64,000 nucleotides of DNA from Iodobacter violaceini (GCF_011601265.1 NZ_JAAOLX010000001.1:62001-126000), one strand, 5' to 3'. Shown: positions 45,087 to 55,689, numbered from the stretch's first letter. The notes: a model not told the origin generated them from the letters alone. Numbers and translations: made by a program.

Positions 45087-45791
45087 ATGAAATTTATTCT
45101 CTTTTTATTCAGCCTGATCACAGGCCATGCACTGGCCTTAACACTCACTACTGAAGACTATCCGCCTTTTAATATTGTCGATCCCAAAACACAAAAGGTC
45201 AGCGGCATTTCCACAGAAAAAGTCAGTGAAGTCATGCGGCGCAGCAAAGAAGCTTTTACTATCACACCCTACCCTTGGCTAAGAGCATTTCAATTAGCAC
45301 AAAAAGAAACAGACACCTGTGTTTTTTCAACCACGCGCACACCAGAGCGCGAGGCTTCATTTAAATGGGTAGGCCCGTTAGTCAAAAACAATTGGTATAT
45401 CTTTGCCAGAACAGGCGATACCCGCAGCCCTAAAAATCTGAAAGAATTAAAAGCTTATTCAATAGGGGCTTACCGGGGAGATGCCATTGCAGAGTATTTA
45501 GAAAAAAATGGCTTTAAAACTGATCTTGCCAAAGCAGATGAAGATAACCCGCAAAAACTGCTCAGCAACCGTTTTGATTTCTGGGCCAGTGGCGAGCTGC
45601 TGGGGCTGTCTATTTTAAAAAGAAAAAACCTGAGTGATAAAATCATTCCTATATTGCTGTTTAACCAGACAGAAATGTATCTGGCCTGTAATTTAAAAAC
45701 CAGCCAGGCAAAGATAGACAATTACAATAAAATATTGCAGGATATGGATAAAGACGGTACCAACCTAGCCATTGAAAATAAATATCGCTGA
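45087..45791 (+). CDS. Periplasmic solute-binding protein (SBP_bac_3 type)
   Basis: A 234-residue secreted protein with a clear signal peptide (MKFILFLFSLITGHALA) and a PBPb fold: 'LTTEDYPPFNIVDP', 'PYPWLRAFQLAQ' and 'ACVFS'-like central beta strands. It belongs to the transporter substrate-binding family related to amino acid receptors but lacks adjacent transport genes. The start at 45087 is fixed by the signal peptide; a GTG at 45063 would spoil it. The ligand is unknown. Its possible role is in sensing or scavenging rather than classic uptake. Confidence 0.85.
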   Translation: MKFILFLFSLITGHALALTLTTEDYPPFNIVDPKTQKVSGISTEKVSEVMRRSKEAFTITPYPWLRAFQLAQKETDTCVFSTTRTPEREASFKWVGPLVKNNWYIFARTGDTRSPKNLKELKAYSIGAYRGDAIAEYLEKNGFKTDLAKADEDNPQKLLSNRFDFWASGELLGLSILKRKNLSDKIIPILLFNQTEMYLACNLKTSQAKIDNYNKILQDMDKDGTNLAIENKYR

Positions 45792-46180
45792 TACCCTGCC
45801 CCTATCATCCGCATTTTAGAAAAATGCCATTAATTCAGTTTCATGGCCAAATAAAGTTCAATATTCTCAAGCAATATCCAATATAAACAGCCCAGGATGC
45901 ACATCCAATTCCAGTCTTACTGAATACAAAATAATTTGCATTCCCAAAGTAATATGAATATGCAGTAAAGTCTGCAAATGCACAGCCTGGATTACTTAAA
46001 ACAGGTGATATCCATCATTTTCTGGCAAGCCAGCTTTTACCCCAGCAAGCCAAAATCTGCAGGCAAAGATCACAGGCAAAATTACCATGACAATAGCAAG
46101 CAAAAAAACTGTTCAGCTCTGCGCAATCATGCGAATATTGCATTTGAAAGCAACACATTAGATCAAAAAGGAATATACAT
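45792..46180. other. AT-rich intergenic region
   Basis: No gene is seen in 389 bases. It should hold the promoter of the binding-protein/permease transcript; no clear operator was recognised. Confidence 0.4.
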
Positions 46181-46957
46181 ATGCGCAAATTCTTACTTGC
46201 AGCCAGCCTGTTGGGCTTTACTCTGCATGCCTCTGCCGCTGATTTACTGGATACCGTAAAGCAACGCGGAACCTTGAAAATTGCAGTTGAAGGCACTTAT
46301 CCTCCATTTAACTACAAAGAAAACAATGAATTAACAGGGTTTGAAGTTGAATTGGCCAAAGCCTTAGCCCAAAAGCTGGGCGTAAAAGCAGAATTCAGCA
46401 CCAGCGAATGGAGTGCCATGCTGGCAGGCTTACAAGCAGGCAAGTACGATATTGTGATCAATCAGGTTGGCATTACTGATAAGCGCAAAGAGACTTTTGA
46501 CTTCTCCGAGCCTTACACGATCTCCAGCCCGCAGCTGATTGTGCGCAGTAATGAAACACGCAGCTTTAAAAAGCTGGACGATTTAAAAGGCAAAAAACTG
46601 GGTCTTGGCCAGGGCACTAATTACGCAGACATCGCTAAGGCAGTTGGCGGAATTGATGTTAAAACCTATCCAGGCTCGCAAGAGTATTTACAAGACCTGG
46701 CCCTTGGTCGCATTGATGCAGCACTGAACGACAGCCTGCTGATTCCGTACATTGTTAAGAAAACCAAGCTGCCACTTAAAGCAGGCGCGCCACTGGGTGA
46801 TCTTGAAAAATCAGGCATCCCTTTTGTGAAAGGCAACCCTAAATTTAAGGCCTCGCTCAATAAAGCCTTGGCGGATTTACAAGCAGATGGTAGTTTCACA
46901 AAAATCTCGAAAAAATGGTTTGACCGTGATGTAAGCAAACCGCCTGTTGCACAGTAA
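46181..46957 (+). CDS. Amino acid (cystine-like) ABC transporter binding protein
   Basis: A 258-residue periplasmic receptor with signal peptide (cut after 'LHASA'). It has 'GTYPPFNYKENNELTGFEVEL', seen as the SBP_bac_3 opening block, 'INQVGITDKRKETFDFSEPY' and 'GLGQGTNYADIAK'. The style is that of cystine-binding proteins (FliY/TcyA/TcyJ). Cystine uptake would suit the sulfur operon nearby, but the ligand is inferred. The start has AAGGA upstream. A hairpin and a second stem with a U-rich tail separate it from the permease, a common way to make more receptor than channel. Confidence 0.9.
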   Translation: MRKFLLAASLLGFTLHASAADLLDTVKQRGTLKIAVEGTYPPFNYKENNELTGFEVELAKALAQKLGVKAEFSTSEWSAMLAGLQAGKYDIVINQVGITDKRKETFDFSEPYTISSPQLIVRSNETRSFKKLDDLKGKKLGLGQGTNYADIAKAVGGIDVKTYPGSQEYLQDLALGRIDAALNDSLLIPYIVKKTKLPLKAGAPLGDLEKSGIPFVKGNPKFKASLNKALADLQADGSFTKISKKWFDRDVSKPPVAQ

Positions 46958-46965
46958 AATATCAT

Positions 46966-47042
46966 GGCAGATTCCCAACACACAGAATCTGCCAGATGAG
47001 CAAGACCTGCGCCCCCTGTAACAACCGGGGGCTTTTATTTTT
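46966..47042 (+). terminator. Two hairpins between receptor and permease genes
   Basis: GGCAGATTC/GAATCTGCC (46966-46993) is followed by GCCCCC/GGGGGC (47011-47032) with TTTTATTTTT. The second is an intrinsic terminator, probably partial, since the permease gene begins only 11 bases later. Confidence 0.75.
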
Positions 47043-47052
47043 GGAGTGATTA

Positions 47053-47721
47053 ATGGATTTACCCGGTTTAATTCAGCTGCTTAAAGACGCCTTTCCTATC
47101 CTGCTGCAAGGCGCAGGCTATACGCTGATTCTGGCTTTGGCATCCATGCTGGGTGGATTACTGATCGCCATACTGGTTGTCATCATCCGGCTAAGCAAGT
47201 TACCCGTGCTGGCGCAATTAAGCGCTGTGTATGTCAGCTGTATCCGTGGCACACCACTGTTAGTGCAACTCTTTGTGATTTATTTTGGCCTGCCCAGTAT
47301 CGGTATTCAATTTGAGCCGCTGACAGCCGGTGTACTGGCTCTGAGCCTGAATGTAGGTGCCTATTTATCTGAAACGCTGCGTGGCTCTATCAATGGCATT
47401 ACACAGGGCCAGTGGGACGCGGGTAAAAGCCTGGGGCTGACCAACAGCCAGACGCTGCGCTATGTAGTGGCACCACAGGCTTTGCGCCTGGCCGTGCCCA
47501 GCCTTTCTAACAGCCTGATCAGCCTGATTAAAGATACCTCGCTGGTTTCGGTGATTTCGGTCAGCGAGCTGATGCTGGCAAGTAAGGAAGTAATTGCCAC
47601 CACCTTTCAGCCTTTCCCACTTTATTTGGCCGCTGCAGCCATTTACTGGGCGATGAGTGCCTCATTTGAAGGCGTACAAAGAAAGCTGGAAGAAAGACTT
47701 AACAAAATGTATATCAGATAA
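47053..47721 (+). CDS. Amino acid ABC transporter permease
   Basis: A 222-residue inner-membrane protein of the HisM/YecS/TcyB type with about five helices. The EAA-type loop for ATPase contact is visible as 'GQWDAGKSLGLTNSQTLRYVV'. It should form the channel for the receptor encoded just upstream. No ATPase gene follows; the next gene is an MFS transporter, so the ATPase must be encoded elsewhere or be shared. GGAG precedes the ATG. Confidence 0.92.
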   Translation: MDLPGLIQLLKDAFPILLQGAGYTLILALASMLGGLLIAILVVIIRLSKLPVLAQLSAVYVSCIRGTPLLVQLFVIYFGLPSIGIQFEPLTAGVLALSLNVGAYLSETLRGSINGITQGQWDAGKSLGLTNSQTLRYVVAPQALRLAVPSLSNSLISLIKDTSLVSVISVSELMLASKEVIATTFQPFPLYLAAAAIYWAMSASFEGVQRKLEERLNKMYIR

Positions 47722-47752
47722 ACACACAGCCCGATCGGGCAGAGGCCTGTCA

Positions 47753-48967
47753 ATGAGCGAGCCCGCCAGCTTACGCAAAAGCAAGGCCTTTATTTTATTC
47801 TGGTTTACCCGCGTGCTTAGCGCGAGTGGCTTCCAGATTTTATCGGTTGCACTGGCGTGGCAGGTGTACTCGCGAAGCCACCAGGTTTTAGATCTTGGCC
47901 TGATCGGCCTTGCACAATTTGCACCGCGCCTTTTGTTTATGCTCTCCGCAGGCGATGCGGCCGATCGCTATGACAGGGGGCGTATTGTGGCCATCAGCCA
48001 GCTGGTACAAGCGCTGACAGCACTGGCGCTGGCCTGGGTGGCCACTCAGGCACAGCTTGGCCGTGAATGGATTTTTCTGCTGGCCGTGATTCTGGGCACC
48101 GCCCGCACCTTTGAAATGCCCGCCCTGCAGGCCTTGCTACCAGGCCTGGTTCCATCTGCCCTGTTACCCTCCGCTTTAGCGACATCCTCATCCGGCATGC
48201 AGGCCGCCACGATTATCTCGCCTGCTCTGGGTGGTTTTTTATATGTATTGGGTGCCAGCAGCGTGTATGGCATCAGCGCAGCGCTCTATTTACTGGCACT
48301 CTGGCTGATCATGCAAATACCCGCCGCCTTGCCCAGAGCCATCAGCACCGAGGCACGCCTGCCCGCCTTACTGGCAGGGATACGTTATATCCGCAGCAAA
48401 CCTGAGCTGCTCGGCGCTATCTCGCTTGATCTCTTTGCCGTTTTACTTGGCGGAGCCACCGCCCTGCTGCCGGTTTATGCCCAGGATATCTTGCTCACCG
48501 GCCCGGTGGGGCTGGGTGCATTACGCTCTGCACCTGCGGTTGGTGCCTTAGGGATGTCTGTCTGGCTGGCCTGGTACCCGCCACAGCGGCGGGTAGGCAA
48601 GCTGATGTTTGCTGCCGTGGCGCTTTTTGGCATCGCAACCATGGTGTTTGGGATATCCCGCTCATTTCCCTTATCAATACTGGCGCTCGTTATTCTGGGG
48701 GCAAGCGATATGATTAGTGTGGTCATCCGCTCATCGCTGGTACAGCTGGAAACCCCGGATGAAATGCGGGGCAGGGTCAGCGCCGTCAATGCACTATTTA
48801 TTGGCGCATCCAATCAGCTGGGGGAATTTGAATCAGGCCTGACAGCGGCGGCATTCGGCACCGTGCCATCGGTCATAATGGGTGGCGCAGGCACCCTGCT
48901 GGTAGCAGGCATCTGGATCAAAAAGTTTCCGGCACTTGCAAAAAGAGACCGGCTTTATAAAAGGTAA
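47753..48967 (+). CDS. MFS transporter, EntS-like
   Basis: A 404-residue 12-helix transporter of the DHA3/enterobactin exporter (EntS) family. It starts 'SKAFILFWFTRVLSASGFQI', has 'GDAADRYDRGRIV' in loop 2-3 and 'TPDEMRGRVSAVNALFIGAS' near helix 10, the family's conserved C-half segment. The start at 47753 has AGAGG seven bases upstream; the frame from 47657 overlaps the permease and is unlikely. It begins 31 bases after the permease gene and is probably co-transcribed. The exported substrate is unknown. Confidence 0.9.
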   Translation: MSEPASLRKSKAFILFWFTRVLSASGFQILSVALAWQVYSRSHQVLDLGLIGLAQFAPRLLFMLSAGDAADRYDRGRIVAISQLVQALTALALAWVATQAQLGREWIFLLAVILGTARTFEMPALQALLPGLVPSALLPSALATSSSGMQAATIISPALGGFLYVLGASSVYGISAALYLLALWLIMQIPAALPRAISTEARLPALLAGIRYIRSKPELLGAISLDLFAVLLGGATALLPVYAQDILLTGPVGLGALRSAPAVGALGMSVWLAWYPPQRRVGKLMFAAVALFGIATMVFGISRSFPLSILALVILGASDMISVVIRSSLVQLETPDEMRGRVSAVNALFIGASNQLGEFESGLTAAAFGTVPSVIMGGAGTLLVAGIWIKKFPALAKRDRLYKR

Positions 48968-48984
48968 AACAGGCCACGGAATCA

Positions 48985-49752
48985 TTACTGAGTATATTCA
49001 TTAATCATTTTTGAAATAATGCCGGTTTTTTTCAGCTCTTCAATAGCCATATTCATTTTTAAAATAAAGTCTTCTTTTTCAGGCCACTTATACTCACTGC
49101 CATAAGCAATAAAGGCATCTTCTTCTGAAATTTCTGCCGCTTCAATTAATTTTATTTTTGATGCCTCAAATGTATTCTTCCATTTTTTCAGGCTGTAAAT
49201 AACAGATAATCTGTCATTAGCATAACAAGCGATCCGGCCCATCAGTAATTTTTTAATATTTGTATCATTGCCTTTCACCTCCTCAATACTCAGCCTGCCT
49301 GATTTAACCGCTGCTACCATTTTGTCACCCAGTGTAAATCCAAGATTCACCCCAATAAGCAAACCATAAAAATCTTTTGGAAACACTTTACGTGAAGCAG
49401 AAATCATATCTTCCCGACAAAACAGCACCACACGCTCCCGGTAAATTGGCACAGAATAAGCCTGTATATAACGGCGGTCTTTATTCAGATAAGGCGGAAA
49501 CAAAGCCAAAACACGGCCATTTTCAATGCTTTTTAAACCACGCTTCCATGGAACAGGCCGCAGCTCCAGCAAATAATCAGGGGCCAGTTTTTCTGCGGCA
49601 AGCTTTAAAAAATCAACATAAATGCCTTTATATTGCCCGTTTTCAATAAAAGAATAAGGTGCGTAATCATCATCGCCTTCAATAATCACTTTCTCTGCTG
49701 CAGATGTTTTTGCTGCAAAAAGTAAAAGTATGTAAACAAGGAAAAGCCTCAT
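48985..49752 (-). CDS. Periplasmic solute-binding protein (SBP_bac_3 type)
   Basis: A 255-residue secreted protein with a signal peptide (cut near 'KTSAA') and a PBPb fold ('DDYAPYSFIENGQYKGIYVDFL', 'RPVPWKRGLKSIENG'). It resembles the many orphan receptors of this type in betaproteobacteria and the one at 45087 in size and style, but no transport genes accompany it. It is convergent with the MFS gene, 17 bases away. It is unusually Lys-rich toward the C-terminus. The ligand is unknown. Confidence 0.85.
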   Translation of the reverse strand: MRLFLVYILLLFAAKTSAAEKVIIEGDDDYAPYSFIENGQYKGIYVDFLKLAAEKLAPDYLLELRPVPWKRGLKSIENGRVLALFPPYLNKDRRYIQAYSVPIYRERVVLFCREDMISASRKVFPKDFYGLLIGVNLGFTLGDKMVAAVKSGRLSIEEVKGNDTNIKKLLMGRIACYANDRLSVIYSLKKWKNTFEASKIKLIEAAEISEEDAFIAYGSEYKWPEKEDFILKMNMAIEELKKTGIISKMINEYTQ

Positions 49753-50026
49753 CTGCTGACCCCTTATCCGGCAGCTAAAAGCAATACATCATCCAAACTT
49801 CCGCCTTCAGAATAGCCCATGATGCTTGTTTCACCCTGCTTAAAGCGCAGCGCACTAACAGGCAGCCCGCTGAGACCCTTTTCTGCAGCTCAGCCTATTT
49901 CCACTAAAGATCAAGGACTTAAAAACCACAAAAACGTTTTAGCTGTGGCTTTAAAACCTGCAAGCCAGAGGCAAGTCACTTACTATCAAGTATTCTGACC
50001 GAAACTGATCACTGAATAGGTAAGCC

Positions 50027-51037
50027 ATGCTGCAATTGCCTGAACTGGTTGAACTGGAAGAAATCATCCTGCAGGCAGGTGATGCTCTCCATTTACAACA
50101 GCATGGTGAGGTCAAAAGTGCAGAAATCAGCTTTCCCCTTTACAGCATCAGTATGGGCAGCCAAAAACCCGAAGCGCCTGTGCTTGGTTTTTTTGGCGGC
50201 GTGCACGGGCTGGAGCGCATCGGCAGCCAGATTGTGCTGGCATTTTTGCGCTCTTTATTAGTCAGGCTGCGCTGGGACAGCAGCTTGCAGCGCAAGCTGG
50301 AAACCATGCGCCTTGTCTTTATGCCGCTGATTAACCCCATTGGGATTGCCCGGGGCACCCGCAGTAATGGGCGTGGTGTCGATTTAATGCGTAATGCCCC
50401 GGTTGAATCCAGTGAGAAAACTTCTTTTCTGGTGGGGGGCCACCGCATCAGCCCTCTTTTGCCCTGGTACCGTGGTGAATTTAATTCGCAAATGGAATTA
50501 GAAAACCAGGCACTTTGCCATGTGGTTAAAACTCAATTACTCAGCAGCCCATTCAGCATCGCGCTCGATTGTCATTCGGGATTTGGCTTAAGAGACAGAA
50601 TATGGTTTCCCTATGCCCATACCCGCAGCCCTTTTCCTAATTTACCTGAAATCTATGCGCTAAAAGCTTTGTTTGATCAAAGCTACCCGCACCATCCCTA
50701 TGTCATTGAGCCTCAGGCTTTGCAATATTGTACCCATGGAGATATTTGGGATTATCTGTATCAGGAGAATAGCGGCAGCGGCCATTTATTTCTGCCGCTC
50801 ACGCTGGAATTAGGCTCATGGTTATGGGTAAAAAAAAACCCGCGGCAATTAATGTCACTACTGGGGTTATTTAATCCTATTGTGCCGCACCGTCAGCAGC
50901 GCGTATTACGCAGCCATTTATTACTTTTTGAATTTTTATTACGCGCAGTGCACGATCACATTCACTGGCTTCCTAAAACCAATCATTATTTAAACTGTAA
51001 AGAAGAAGCCGAAGCTTTATGGTACGGAATACTATGA
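50027..51037 (+). CDS. M14-family zinc carboxypeptidase-like protein
   Basis: A 336-residue protein of the M14/succinylglutamate desuccinylase superfamily. Zinc ligands are H60 and E63 ('GGVHGLERIG') and H183 ('DCHSGFG'); 'NGRGVDLMRN' (about 114-123) is the substrate-binding segment and E261 in 'LTLELGSW' is the likely catalytic Glu. No signal peptide is seen, so it acts in the cytosol. The substrate could be a peptide or an N-acyl amino acid. Its stop overlaps the next gene's start as ATGA, so the two are translated together. Confidence 0.87.
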   Translation: MLQLPELVELEEIILQAGDALHLQQHGEVKSAEISFPLYSISMGSQKPEAPVLGFFGGVHGLERIGSQIVLAFLRSLLVRLRWDSSLQRKLETMRLVFMPLINPIGIARGTRSNGRGVDLMRNAPVESSEKTSFLVGGHRISPLLPWYRGEFNSQMELENQALCHVVKTQLLSSPFSIALDCHSGFGLRDRIWFPYAHTRSPFPNLPEIYALKALFDQSYPHHPYVIEPQALQYCTHGDIWDYLYQENSGSGHLFLPLTLELGSWLWVKKNPRQLMSLLGLFNPIVPHRQQRVLRSHLLLFEFLLRAVHDHIHWLPKTNHYLNCKEEAEALWYGIL

Positions 51038-51771
51038 AAACATGGGTTTTATTACGCGGGCTGATGCGGGAATCCAGGCATTGGGGAGAATTTATTCCCA
51101 AGCTACAAACGGCTTACCCCAATGACAGACTGATTACAATTGACTGGCCGGGCAATGGCCTTTTGTATCAGGAAAAAAGCCTGATCGATATCAGCGATAT
51201 GATCAGCCATATCCGCCAGACTTTAATTAATCAGCAATGCAGCGGCCCATTTTATGTGCTGGCCATATCCCTTGGAGCAATGGCCGCTGTTGCATGGGCC
51301 AATGCGTATCCAAAAGAAATACGGGCCTGCATTCTGATTAATACCAGCTTGCGGCCCTTTAATCCTTTTTATCACCGTCTGCGCCTGCAAAGTTTTCCCG
51401 CTTTAATCCGCTTATTATTCAGTGATACTGCAGGTAAAGAAAAAATCATTTTAGAATTAACCAGCACCAACCAGCCTCAGGCCGCATTAGCCCAATGGAT
51501 TCAATTCCAAAAGCAGTTTCCTGTTTCACGAGCCAATATCCTGCGCCAGCTCGCAGCAGCGATGTTTTATCGTGCCAGCAAACCCGATGTGCCACTTTTA
51601 CTCTTATCCGGGGCTAAAGATCAGCTGGTCAGCCCGGCCTGCTCGCAAACGCTGGCAGAAAAATGGCAAGTGCCCTGCTGGGTTAACACACAGGCAGGGC
51701 ACGATTTACCGCTGGACGACGGCGATTGGGTACTCAATAAACTGGCCCTGTATTTAATGAGCCTGCATTAA
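51034..51771 (+). CDS. Alpha/beta hydrolase
   Basis: A 245-residue hydrolase with a complete triad: S79 in 'LAISLGAM' (nucleophile elbow), D196 in 'SGAKDQLVS' and H223 in 'AGHDLPLDD'. No signal peptide is seen. The start at 51034 overlaps the M14 gene stop (ATGA); a start at 51019 is less likely. Its 3' end overlaps the convergent acyltransferase gene by 18 bases. Coupling with the peptidase suggests one pathway, perhaps opening amide and ester bonds of the same compound, which is inferred. Confidence 0.87.
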   Translation: MKTWVLLRGLMRESRHWGEFIPKLQTAYPNDRLITIDWPGNGLLYQEKSLIDISDMISHIRQTLINQQCSGPFYVLAISLGAMAAVAWANAYPKEIRACILINTSLRPFNPFYHRLRLQSFPALIRLLFSDTAGKEKIILELTSTNQPQAALAQWIQFQKQFPVSRANILRQLAAAMFYRASKPDVPLLLLSGAKDQLVSPACSQTLAEKWQVPCWVNTQAGHDLPLDDGDWVLNKLALYLMSLH

Positions 51772-52491
51772 TTGCTCATCAAGCGCCTGAATACACGCTT
51801 GCATTTGATTGCGGCATTGTTCAATTAAAGCGGGCAAATCATCCTGCGTTAAACCTGCAGTAGGAATAGGAGCCAGCGATTTCATCAAAAGCTCGGTACC
51901 CTGCCACTGATTAAGCTGCAGATGGTTAATATAAGTACTTACACAGACCGGCAAAATAGGTACACCAGCATTAATCGCCATTTGAAAAGCCCCTTTTTTA
52001 AATGGCAATAAACCACGGCCTTTATTACGTGTGCCTTCTACAAAAACCCAGATCGATGTGTCTTTATGCTGCAAGGTATCCGTAGTGGCCAGCATGGCTT
52101 TTTTAGCCTGCTGAGAATTGCCTCGGTCTATCAGCACATTGCCCGCCAGCCAGAATAGCTGGCCAAAAAATGGGATCCATTTCAGGCTTTTTTTACCAAT
52201 CGTTACAGTGCGCGCTGGCACTGCGCCACCAAAAACAAAGAGGTCATAGTTTGACTGGTGATTTGCAATAATCACACAAGAGCGCTGATGCTCCAGTAAA
52301 TCTTTTATCTCGGCCTTAACTTTAAAGCCAAGAATACGCATGGCAGGCAGCGAATACAGGCGCCCGCAAAGGCGACTATTATCAGGATTAAACGGGCGGC
52401 AGAGTCCAATAAGGATGCCAATCATGCCAGCTAAAATAAAGTGCACCGACATCAAAAGCATACGAAGCGAATAAAGCATAAAAGCGCCCAT
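51754..52491 (-). CDS. 1-acyl-glycerol-3-phosphate acyltransferase (PlsC family)
   Basis: A 245-residue inner-membrane acyltransferase that adds the second fatty acid of phosphatidic acid. It has an N-terminal membrane helix, the catalytic HX4D motif as 'NHQSNYD' (H78, D83) and the glycerophosphate motif 'FVEGTRNKGRG' (E152), then 'PFKKGAFQMA' and 'PILPVCVS'. The length and motifs match PlsC. A second in-frame ATG lies four codons downstream. It is a single gene convergent with the hydrolase. Confidence 0.93.
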   Translation of the reverse strand: MGAFMLYSLRMLLMSVHFILAGMIGILIGLCRPFNPDNSRLCGRLYSLPAMRILGFKVKAEIKDLLEHQRSCVIIANHQSNYDLFVFGGAVPARTVTIGKKSLKWIPFFGQLFWLAGNVLIDRGNSQQAKKAMLATTDTLQHKDTSIWVFVEGTRNKGRGLLPFKKGAFQMAINAGVPILPVCVSTYINHLQLNQWQGTELLMKSLAPIPTAGLTQDDLPALIEQCRNQMQACIQALDEQLMQAH

Positions 52492-52596
52492 GGTAAGAAA
52501 GGGCAGCAGTGTACGGATCTATGGGCTACTTCACAATCAAAGTCGCCGAATGGTTGAGCCTGATCAGATTCTGCAACAGATATTTAAAGACCAGAC

Positions 52597-52658
52597 AAAG
52601 AGGGCGTGTATGTTTCATCGCAAACGATCGTTCACAAGAAAACAGACACGCCCTCTTT
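52597..52658. repeat. Perfect 13-bp inverted repeat with nested palindrome
   Basis: AAAGAGGGCGTGT (52597-52609) and ACACGCCCTCTTT (52646-52658) are perfectly complementary, and the pairing continues inward as TGTTTC/GAAAACA with a bulge. The loop holds the palindrome AACGATCGTT (52623-52632). It lies between the PlsC and OmpA genes. It could be a small mobile-element relic, a structured RNA or a terminator for the OmpA gene. Confidence 0.7.
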
Positions 52659-52712
52659 GCAATCCACTTTCTATGACTGGCTTTCACCTGACAAGAAGCG
52701 CTGATAAAAAGT

Positions 52713-53375
52713 TTATGCGGCTACCGGCACAATACGTAATTCAACGCGGCGATTTAAGCTGCGCCCTGCTTCAGTCTCATTACTTGCCCTTGGCTCTGTC
52801 TTGCCCCGCCCCGAAGCATCAAGACGAATCGCATTCACATTACGGCTGACAAAATAATCGGACACAGCCTGAGCACGGCGCTCGGAAACACTTTGATTAA
52901 TGGCTACGCTGCCAGTGCTATCGGTATGGCCCACAATTGAAATGCTGGTTTTGCCATATTGGTTCACAATTTTGGCAATCTTATCGAGTGTTGGGGTATA
53001 GCCAGGCTTAAGCACTGAAGAATTCGTATCAAAACCGGTGTTTGAAGTCATGCTCACCAGCAGTGACTGATCGGCCATTTTTTGTACGGTGATATCACCA
53101 CGCTGAATTTCTGCAGCTAATTGCTGTTGAAAATCTTTGGCTTGCTTATCCATATAATAGCCAATACCACCGCCCGCAAGGCCACCGCCCACAGCACCAA
53201 TCAATGCACCCTTGCCACGATTATTATGATTAATTGCAGCACCGGCCACCGCACCACCTACCACACCAATCAAAGCGCCCAGCTCAGTTTTATTTAAATC
53301 GCGCTTTTCCCCCAGATCATTGGTGGCACACGCTGAAAGCGTTAACGCAAGAATAAGAGGAAGGGTGATACGCAT
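52713..53375 (-). CDS. OmpA-family outer-membrane lipoprotein (YiaD-like)
   Basis: A 220-residue lipoprotein. The leader ends in the lipobox 'LSAC' (Cys at residue 16), followed by a glycine-zipper segment (about 33-75, 'GALIGVVGGAVAGAAI', 'GALIGAVGGGLAGGGIGYYMD') and an OmpA C-terminal peptidoglycan-binding domain (about 105-215) with 'GHTDSTGS', 'NQSVSERRAQAV' and 'NRRVELRI'. This layout is that of YiaD, which tethers the outer membrane to the cell wall. AAGGAG precedes the ATG. It is monocistronic. Confidence 0.95.
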   Translation of the reverse strand: MRITLPLILALTLSACATNDLGEKRDLNKTELGALIGVVGGAVAGAAINHNNRGKGALIGAVGGGLAGGGIGYYMDKQAKDFQQQLAAEIQRGDITVQKMADQSLLVSMTSNTGFDTNSSVLKPGYTPTLDKIAKIVNQYGKTSISIVGHTDSTGSVAINQSVSERRAQAVSDYFVSRNVNAIRLDASGRGKTEPRASNETEAGRSLNRRVELRIVPVAA

Positions 53376-53701
53376 GCGAACTCCTTATTGAATATAAAAT
53401 CAGAACATGATTAAAAAAGACATGCCGATTCAATATTCTGCTGAATGAATAAAGCCCGATTGTAAACGGCCTGGCCTGAAAATCATTCAAAAGGATTTGG
53501 GCATATTACCCAACAGGTATAAGTAAAAGACAATATTACTTTTTTAAAACAAAATCTTAAATCAGCCTGAGCATTCAAAATTAAGCGCAAAACGGTAAAA
53601 ATCCCCCATATAAATGAGAATAAGCTCACAGCCAGCGGCCTGCTGATTCACCCAAACAATACCGGTGAAACCAGCAGGCCGCATATAAAACAGAAATAAA
53701 A
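53376..53701. other. Intergenic region with one hairpin
   Basis: No gene is seen in 326 bases. It holds the promoter region of the OmpA lipoprotein (minus strand) and the hairpin at 53635-53682 downstream of pgm. Confidence 0.5.
53635..53682 (-). terminator. Long hairpin 3' of pgm
   Basis: GCGGCCTGCTG-ATTCACC pairs with GGTGAAA-CCAGCAGGCCGC around an 11-base loop. It is placed 19 bases after the pgm stop on the minus strand. No U-tract follows, so termination may need Rho. Confidence 0.6.
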
Positions 53702-55417
<1,716 letters not shown>

Positions 55418-55520
55418 CTAAGTAATCCGTACTTACAAGCCAACTAAACTTGGTTTTACTTATATTTGAATACAACGAATAAACATAATAATTACGCTCT
55501 TGGCATCGGGCTTTTACTCC

Positions 55521-55553
55521 CCTCAAAACACGCCGAGATTTCGTGTTTTGAGG
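55521..55553. repeat. Perfect 12-bp inverted repeat
   Basis: CCTCAAAACACG (55521-55532) and CGTGTTTTGAGG (55542-55553) with a 9-base loop. Lies between pgm and glgX; its function is unknown. Confidence 0.65.
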
Positions 55554-55689
55554 TTGTGGCTTGGCTTCGTTTCCTGGCCGCGCAAGAAAGAAAGGTCCAG
55601 CGGGACGCCCGCACCAAAATCAACATGCCGAAAGCACTAAAAAGATCTTTGTGACCTTGCTTTAGCCCGTACATTCAAACAGCTCACAT

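Noticed and set aside
47657-47752. Longer start for the EntS-like transporter
   Set aside because: It overlaps the permease gene in another frame and adds a charged tail; the ATG at 47753 has a good Shine-Dalgarno sequence.
52490-52849. Plus-strand 119-residue frame between the PlsC and OmpA genes
   Set aside because: It runs across the inverted repeat and into the antisense of the OmpA gene, with no recognisable domain.
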